Origin: a virus
IMG/VR virus record: IMGVR_UViG_3300025889_009691
Coordinates: 1 to 64,000 of that record
Strand: one strand, 5' to 3'
DNA length: 64,000 nucleotides
How positions within the stretch are numbered: position 1 is the stretch's first letter; the number at the start of each line of letters is the position of its first letter. The notes below the pieces were generated by a model. The model did not search any database and had not been told where the DNA came from. It worked only from the letters and a program-made list of their open reading frames with translations. Shown piece by piece: positions 60,601 through 64,000 of this stretch. The position numbers and the translations under genes are program-made.

Positions 60601-60899
60601 TTCAGTCTCGGCCTGTTTGGTATCAGTCGGCTGTTGAGACTGACGACCCTGGCTGGTCATGGCTCGGCTTGATCGCTGAAGAACAAGCCGCTCTTGATCC
60701 TCACCTTGCCAACTGGCAGGTGCGGGAAGATTGGGAAGGCGAGGAGTTTGAGCACCTGTCGATGTACCCAGCCGAAGCACTTGAAGTTTCAGGTGTTCCC
60801 TACGAAAGATTGTCGGTGCCTTTGTTGTTGCTGTGCCAGCGTCAGCAGCGAGAGATTGACGACCTTCAAGCACGACTAGCTGCGCTAGAGGCACAGTAA
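57657..60899 (+). CDS. tail spike/fibre protein with OB-fold N-terminus and S74-like chaperone C-terminus
   Basis: A 1,080-residue protein. The first 90 residues resemble a gp5/VgrG-like OB fold (LWRAIVQAVNDNSLNVTIPR; VGDRIWVGFIEGRSFEPVAFVGANN). Repeated segments with VGIGTTSP-like motifs follow (near 535, 635, 705, 790). The end has TLASKRNIEELSDTYADLM, PGWSWLGLIAEEQAALDP and VPYERLSVPLLLLCQRQ, the intramolecular chaperone (peptidase S74) pattern, which self-cleaves after fibre trimerisation. From about 59.3 kb the DNA becomes more GC-rich than the rest, a sign of domain exchange in the receptor-binding part. Confidence 0.82.
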   Translation: MVSRAINTAYSTGGGANGLWRAIVQAVNDNSLNVTIPRLGQNNVYENVPYIGFTPQVGDRIWVGFIEGRSFEPVAFVGANNTSGDPAEADITEVIAGLGLSGGGDTGSVTIDFEPSELTTVTLAYDDKVVISDDSDSGEPKLVPISEVITTANGDGGEPIGHEDKSESVISFDYSTRTFTIAPVSDSYVVWCAGQKFVKTDSESVVIGSSSDLYYISFDAEGVLQATTTFYQWDSETPTAYIHYNSGEPAKYMLFDERHGIVLDWQTHEYLHRTRGAAIANGFDASNFDVSTQNGSTDDQAYIDIADGTFFDEDLQVDIVHSNTPTANTWEQDLQGPAQIPVFYQSGTTGWTYDAPTNFPLKYGGTPSPTYNLNSGGTWSTPEITSNNYGISWIVATNQLNYPVIAIMGQDYYTNVGDAEAVTWDSMNLDDLPVVELRVLYKVIYRASGSNTPGAYFVEVDDYRRALSSATSTAAAVVDHGNLTGLGDDDHTQYLLVDGSRDAVELTVTGDLVVDTDTLHVDATNDRVGIGTTSPAAALDVAATGADAVHLHGQVRIDGADPSRLTIGAKDSSNLWNLDNNNGTLRIFRENWAASGTGSSGSTKITITDDGDVAFDTDTLFVDATNDRVGINTTSVTAGHVLETRGAVLISSTAGVGNTHFPFTDGRFYYTADPETGGTGDHVFRHYSGGSYVEQMRILEGGKVGIGTNSPVAGLDIATTAGDTWTTNGWDSGLILNAASALRWRTANGVDWGIGNSGSTLYFMSSTSSTTGAAADYRMVINGSGQVGIGTTAPTAGYELDVIGDGRFSSSVYAQLHNSNSNQSRDKLRVWDSSPFTIGMKTGYSFGYLGGVTTGTDYAMSFQMSNNANRGWWWGDTGHTDAQGAMSLTTQGQLYVATRIHVGGGESRTDPLTTYNFVNSGTSYLYGNVSAPGIYNLTTVATTPYIHLSSGTYAYKLYRSTSTLASKRNIEELSDTYADLMLQSRPVWYQSAVETDDPGWSWLGLIAEEQAALDPHLANWQVREDWEGEEFEHLSMYPAEALEVSGVPYERLSVPLLLLCQRQQREIDDLQARLAALEAQ
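59199..59254 (+). repeat. direct repeat, copy 1, in the tail fibre gene
   Basis: A 56-base segment starting GATACGGACACGTTG that recurs at 59502-59557 with about five differences. It encodes DTDTLHVDATNDRVGIGTT. Confidence 0.85.
59502..59557 (+). repeat. direct repeat, copy 2, in the tail fibre gene
   Basis: Second copy of the 59199-59254 segment. The close DNA identity points to recent duplication or conversion within the fibre. Confidence 0.85.
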
Positions 60900-60921
60900 C
60901 GCCACGTTTATGGAAACAGGG

Positions 60922-60950
60922 TTGCTTCTTTAACCCGTATCCACTATACT
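60922..60950 (+). promoter_or_regulatory. candidate promoter for the lipoprotein gene
   Basis: TTGCTT (60922-60927), a 17-base spacer and TATACT (60945-60950). A short leader with TGGAG precedes the ATG at 60977. Confidence 0.68.
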
Positions 60951-60976
60951 ATTGGAAGCAACCAATGGAGTAGAAC

Positions 60977-61711
60977 ATGTTTCCCAAAACGTTTACGCAA
61001 CTGTTTGCGTCTTTAACCGCAGCCTTCTTGCTTATAGGCTGTGCTGCTGATGATCCGCTAGACATCAACGACCCTGAGCCTAACCCTGAGCCTGTTGTGG
61101 AAGAAGTAGAAGAACCTGTTTCTACTCCACGGCGAGTAGAAGACTATTCGTCTGTAGCGCCTGCCAATTTGAGCGCTCTAGAACCTGTTATTGACGTTCT
61201 ACTAGACGAATATACGTGGGGCCGTGGAGACAACGTAGAAGCCTTACAGAGAGTCTTGGGCGTCACAGCAGACGGCCAGTATGGCCCTAAAACCAAAGCA
61301 GCCCATATCGAACTGTTAGAAGGCATGGGGTGGAGTACAGACAACGTTCCAGGGTCTCCTGTGGTAAGTTCAACGGCGTCTAACACGAACCCTACTCCGC
61401 TGTGTACTGAATGGTGGGATGTGGCTCGTTCTGCGGGGTGGGCTGAAGAAGATTTGCCTAAACTTGGGCAGATCATGTTTGAGGAGTCCACGTGCAGGCC
61501 CGGAGCTATTAGTCCTACGAGAGATTATGGTTTGACTCAGATTAACTGGGCGGCACACGGAGGTAGGCTGACAGGTCTTGGTTTGACTCGTGAAGATTTG
61601 CTTGATCCGTACACTAATTTGGTGCAAGCCAAGTACATTGCGGATTCGGCTGCTAGTTGGGCTGGCTGCAAGTGGCAGCCTTGGTATATGAGCGGCAGTT
61701 GGTGCGGCTAA
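60977..61711 (+). CDS. lipoprotein with peptidoglycan-binding and lysozyme/transglycosylase-like domains
   Basis: A 244-residue protein. The signal peptide ends in a lipobox (AFLLIGC, Cys22), followed by a Pro/Glu-rich spacer. A peptidoglycan-binding repeat spans about 75-118 (WGRGDNVEALQRVLGV, ADGQYGPKTKAAHIEL). The C-terminal domain has GQIMFEESTCRPGAISPTRDYGLTQINWAAHGG, the Glu-Ser and Y-G-L-x-Q-I-N pattern of lytic transglycosylases, then LLDPYTNLVQAKYIADS. It would be anchored outside the host membrane and act on the wall. It could aid lysis or block superinfection. Confidence 0.82.
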   Translation: MFPKTFTQLFASLTAAFLLIGCAADDPLDINDPEPNPEPVVEEVEEPVSTPRRVEDYSSVAPANLSALEPVIDVLLDEYTWGRGDNVEALQRVLGVTADGQYGPKTKAAHIELLEGMGWSTDNVPGSPVVSSTASNTNPTPLCTEWWDVARSAGWAEEDLPKLGQIMFEESTCRPGAISPTRDYGLTQINWAAHGGRLTGLGLTREDLLDPYTNLVQAKYIADSAASWAGCKWQPWYMSGSWCG

Positions 61712-61750
61712 TGTGGTATACTAGGTGTGTAACCTATTTTGGAGTTTGTT

Positions 61751-62035
61751 ATGGCTAGAAAGAAAGCTGTTAAAAAGACTGTTAAAAAGACTGTTAAAAA
61801 GACTGTTCAGTCTCAGCCCGCAGTTGAAGAGTACATTGCGCCAGAGTATCTAGGCGTTTTACGTAACGGGTCTAGAGATGCATCTGTAAATCACGTGCAA
61901 GAAAAGCTAGGAATTACGGGAGACGGATGGTACGGGCGAGAAACCACTCGTGCTGTCCGAAAGTACCAGCAAAACAACAAACTCTATAATGACGGTATTG
62001 TTGGCCCTAAAACATGGAAGCACATGTTCGGATAG
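61751..62035 (+). CDS. peptidoglycan-binding protein with Lys-rich repeated N-terminus
   Basis: A 94-residue protein: MARKKAVKKTVKKTVKKTV (three copies of a KKTV unit), a short linker, then a peptidoglycan-binding type 1 domain (VLRNGSRDASVNHVQEKLG, GDGWYGRETTRAVRKYQ, DGIVGPKTWKHMF). GGAG precedes the ATG at 61751, and TATACT lies at 61717-61722. It has no signal peptide, so export would need lysis or packaging. The basic repeats could bind nucleic acid or anionic wall polymers. Confidence 0.8.
   Translation: MARKKAVKKTVKKTVKKTVQSQPAVEEYIAPEYLGVLRNGSRDASVNHVQEKLGITGDGWYGRETTRAVRKYQQNNKLYNDGIVGPKTWKHMFG
61769..61804 (+). repeat. three perfect 12-bp tandem repeats
   Basis: GTTAAAAAGACT three times in a row, encoding VKKT units; a slippage-prone site. 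Confidence 0.92.
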
Positions 62036-62043
62036 CCATAGGC

Positions 62044-62073
62044 TTGACAGACTAACCTGCTTTGGGGTAGACT
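62044..62073 (+). promoter_or_regulatory. leaderless-type promoter
   Basis: TTGACA (62044-62049), an 18-base spacer, TAGACT (62068-62073), then 6 bases to the ATG at 62080. Confidence 0.82.
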
Positions 62074-62079
62074 ACCTCT

Positions 62080-62595
62080 ATGGATAAAAAGATTGTCAGA
62101 GAAGCCGTAGCACCCGCTGCGATCCCGACTTTAGCGGAGAATACGCATCGGGCTATTGAGCTACTGATTGCAAAAGACGGCGTGTTCCGAACCGACGAGT
62201 CTTGGGTGTACACTGCTCTGCAGCCGCTAATTAAAAGCGGCCACGTTGACGTTGACGGAACTACCATTTCAATCGGTAAGGACTTTGAACCGTTCCTGCT
62301 AAACATGGCTGACCGTTCTGCAATTTACAACACAACTCTAAAGAACTACAGACAGTTGGTTGCGTCTAATGCTGAAAAGTATGATGTAACCAATTTTGAC
62401 GTTATGGACAAAGTTGCTTCAATACATAACACTGATGAGAAAATTGTTTACCTCACAAGTGTTTTGGCTGAAACTTTCGGCAAGCTAGAAGAAGCTTTGA
62501 ATCGAACTTCTTATTTGGAAAACCTTTGTAAAGAGATGGATATTTCGTTATCTGTCATGGAGTCTATGACTTTTGATGAGAGTTCTGACAGTTAA
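62080..62595 (+). CDS. hypothetical helical protein
   Basis: A 171-residue protein, helical throughout (LAENTHRAIELLIAKDGVFRTDES; KIVYLTSVLAETFGKLEEALNRTSYLENLCKEM). The first 70 residues resemble a winged-helix layout (VYTALQPLIKSGHVDVDGTTISIG), which would make it a possible DNA-binding partner of the HTH protein that overlaps its end. Not recognised. Confidence 0.6.
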   Translation: MDKKIVREAVAPAAIPTLAENTHRAIELLIAKDGVFRTDESWVYTALQPLIKSGHVDVDGTTISIGKDFEPFLLNMADRSAIYNTTLKNYRQLVASNAEKYDVTNFDVMDKVASIHNTDEKIVYLTSVLAETFGKLEEALNRTSYLENLCKEMDISLSVMESMTFDESSDS

Positions 62596-62839
62596 TGCAC
62601 GAGTTCTGCTCGCCGTGCTGGAGCATCCTGATATGACTCAGAAGCAAATAGCTGACGAGTTGGGGATGCGCTACCAGCATGTTTGGCGGGCGTTAGACCG
62701 ACTAGTAAAGGAAGGAATACTGCGGAAGGAACGTCAAAATAGACGGACCTACTTTTTTGCAGATGAAGGGTTTTACAGCCTTGATGACATTCAACGCTTA
62801 CAGGCTTGCATGTCGCTGCAACATGTGGTAAACTCATAG
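62576..62839 (+). CDS. winged helix-turn-helix DNA-binding protein
   Basis: An 87-residue protein built as one winged helix: RVLLAVLEHPDMTQKQIADELGMRYQHVWRALDRLVKEGILRKERQNRRTYFF. The helix-turn-helix and the wing are both clear (MarR/IclR-like fold). The start (ATG at 62576) lies inside the preceding gene. It is a likely phage transcription regulator; the next gene's promoter lies within its 3' end. Confidence 0.8.
   Translation: MRVLTVNARVLLAVLEHPDMTQKQIADELGMRYQHVWRALDRLVKEGILRKERQNRRTYFFADEGFYSLDDIQRLQACMSLQHVVNS
62806..62834 (+). promoter_or_regulatory. leaderless-type promoter
   Basis: TTGCAT (62806-62811), a 17-base spacer, TAAACT (62829-62834), then 8 bases to the ATG at 62843. Confidence 0.6.
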
Positions 62840-62842
62840 ATT

Positions 62843-63604
62843 ATGGCTAAGATACTGTATTACGATATAGAGACGGCACCGAACCTAAGTATGGTTTGGG
62901 GCCACTACGAGCAGAATGTGATTACACATGAGCGAGAGTGGTATATGCTTTGTGTCTCTTACCGTTGGGAGCACGAGAAGAAGTCTCATGTGACTTCGCT
63001 GGTTGACTTCCCTGCGGACTATAAGAAAGACCCTGAGAACGACTTCCACGTGGTTAAGAAGCTGTGGGAGTTGTTTGATGAGGCTGACATTGTGATTGCT
63101 CACAACGGTGACAAGTTTGATATGCGTAAGGCTAACGCTCGTTTCGTGGCCCACGGTTTAGGTCCTGCGTCGCCTGTTAAGTCAATAGACACGTTGAAGG
63201 TTGCCCGTAAGTACTTTATGTTCAACAGCAACAAGCTAGATCATCTGGGCGATCATTTGGGCGTTGGCCGTAAGGTTTCTACCGGAGGGTTTGAAACCTG
63301 GGCCGGTTGTATGCGTGGCGATATGAAGTATTGGAAGTTGATGATTAAGTATGCTAAGCAGGATGTTGATTTGCTTCGAAAAGTTTATCTTCAGTTGCGT
63401 CCTTGGATGACGAATCATCCTAACCTTAACATCTTTGATGGTACGAATGCGTGTCCTACGTGTGGGTCTAAGCGCTTGCAGAAGCGGGGTACTAAACGTA
63501 CACAGGTGTCGGTTTACCAGCAGTATCAATGTAACGACTGTGGGTCTTATTCTCGTCAGCGAGTCGCTGATGCTGACGCTATCAAGCCTGAGATTGTTCC
63601 CTGA
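62843..63604 (+). CDS. DnaQ-like 3'-5' exonuclease with C-terminal zinc ribbon
   Basis: A 253-residue protein. ILYYDIETAPNL holds the first D-x-E, DIVIAHNGDKFDMRKANAR the second Asp, and YAKQDVDLLRKVY the last Asp with the Tyr-type motif III, so it is a DEDDy exonuclease. Residues about 215-245 add a zinc ribbon (CPTCGSKR ... YQCNDCGSYSRQR). It could proofread for a separate phage polymerase or act in recombination. No polymerase gene is in the window. Confidence 0.85.
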   Translation: MAKILYYDIETAPNLSMVWGHYEQNVITHEREWYMLCVSYRWEHEKKSHVTSLVDFPADYKKDPENDFHVVKKLWELFDEADIVIAHNGDKFDMRKANARFVAHGLGPASPVKSIDTLKVARKYFMFNSNKLDHLGDHLGVGRKVSTGGFETWAGCMRGDMKYWKLMIKYAKQDVDLLRKVYLQLRPWMTNHPNLNIFDGTNACPTCGSKRLQKRGTKRTQVSVYQQYQCNDCGSYSRQRVADADAIKPEIVP

Positions 63605-63615
63605 TTTAGATTGTT

Positions 63616-63849
63616 ATGTTTACATCAGACGATCTGTATGGAATGGCTCCAGACAAGTTACTAGTTTCTGACGACTTTACTGTCTGGTACGCCTTTTATG
63701 ACGATGAACTATCCGTGCTGTCCAATGCTGAGGGCACGCTTGAAGCTTACAGTTACGACAATAAGTCGGAGTATCGTGAAGTTCGTCGGTTTATTAAAGA
63801 GCAGTATCCTGTGAAAGAGACAAATGCGTACACCTACGATGAAGATTAG
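63616..63849 (+). CDS. small hypothetical protein
   Basis: A 77-residue acidic, Tyr-rich protein ([35 protein letters not shown]). The start at 63616 has no clear ribosome binding site. It overlaps the next gene by 11 bases. No family recognised. Confidence 0.55.
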   Translation: MFTSDDLYGMAPDKLLVSDDFTVWYAFYDDELSVLSNAEGTLEAYSYDNKSEYREVRRFIKEQYPVKETNAYTYDED

Positions 63850-64000
63850 ACCCAAAGCTTACACGTTTGATGATGTGCTAATTGTTCCGAAGTATTCGGA
63901 AGTGCGAAGTCGAACAGATGTAGACTTGTCCGTAAAACTAGGCAAGCATCATTTAACGATGCCGTTGATCGCCGCCAACATGGACACAGTATGTGGTCCT
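63839..64000 (+). CDS. GMP reductase / IMP dehydrogenase family protein (3' end outside window)
   Basis: The first 54 residues: [30 protein letters not shown] and [21 protein letters not shown] and AANMDTV are the family start; AANMDTV is closer to GMP reductase than to the SAPMDTV of IMP dehydrogenase. GMP reductase turns GMP into IMP, shifting purine pools; IMP dehydrogenase does the step towards guanine. Either would complement the ribonucleotide reductase in nucleotide supply. The start overlaps the previous gene. Confidence 0.85.
   Translation, partial: MKIRPKAYTFDDVLIVPKYSEVRSRTDVDLSVKLGKHHLTMPLIAANMDTVCGP

Noticed and set aside
1-64000. Recurrent CCACG words, often where a Thr codon ACG follows a C-ending codon
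   Set aside because: Frequent by eye, but a five-base word is expected about this often by chance in 64 kb; a count against a codon-shuffled model would be needed.
1-64000. CRISPR arrays, insertion sequences, integrase and tRNA genes
   Set aside because: No regularly spaced repeats, transposase or integrase motifs, or cloverleaf signatures were seen on either strand by eye.

Overview
The window is 64 kb of a tailed double-stranded DNA phage with a contractile tail (myovirus morphology), most likely infecting an actinobacterium. The morphology rests on a tail sheath gene followed by a tube gene, two tail-chaperone reading frames, a tape measure and baseplate-like genes. The host inference rests on a WhiB-family gene, an r1t-type holin, a DUF7246-like protein and, above all, many promoters whose -10 box lies 5-6 bases before a start codon, which is the leaderless arrangement common in Actinobacteria. 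Base composition is moderate with AT-leaning codons, which would suit a low-GC aquatic actinobacterium (inference). Both ends are cut: the first gene lacks its 5' end and the last, a GMP reductase/IMP dehydrogenase homologue, lacks its 3' end. No tRNA, CRISPR array or insertion sequence was seen.

Layout. 0-1.3 kb: C-terminus of an acidic/Gly-rich protein, two small membrane proteins and a holin, closed by a terminator shared with a convergent gene. 1.4-5.2 kb: recA and its neighbours, then a minus-strand cassette of DUF3307-like, cytidylyltransferase-like and LicD-like genes that may decorate host cell-surface glycans. 5.2-5.7 kb: noncoding. 5.7-8.8 kb: WhiB, then a recombination set (Rad52-like annealing protein and Cas4/RecB-like nuclease). 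8.8-16.4 kb: accessory enzymes (glycosyltransferase, two HNH nucleases, PhyH-like dioxygenase, methyltransferase, ParB-like/PAPS-reductase-like/ParB-like trio, MazG, DUF932).

16.4-37 kb is the packaging and head module. The large terminase lies on the minus strand and faces away from the portal. Then come the portal, a MuF-like protein that seems reachable only by a -1 frameshift, the prohead protease, an acidic PepSY-like protein, a 3,051-residue giant protein with a C-terminal DRH-type kinase motif, a multi-domain head protein and the major capsid protein. 37-42.5 kb is a metabolic and regulatory insert: class II ribonucleotide reductase, AhpC-type peroxiredoxin, a helicase-associated/HTH protein, and a DUF1599 protein. 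42.5-61 kb is the connector and tail module: connectors, an ADP-ribosyltransferase-like polyvalent protein, sheath, tube, endolysin, frameshifted tail chaperones, tape measure, baseplate genes and a tail fibre with an S74-like chaperone tail. 61-64 kb carries a lysozyme-like lipoprotein, a peptidoglycan-binding protein, an HTH protein, a DnaQ-like exonuclease and the GuaC-like fragment.

Two transcription styles stand out. Accessory and early-looking genes mostly have TTGNNN-N17/18-TANNNT-N6-ATG promoters with no Shine-Dalgarno. Capsid and sheath genes share a 12-base element and have long leaders ending in strong ribosome binding sites. All functions are assigned by reading motifs; no database search was run.
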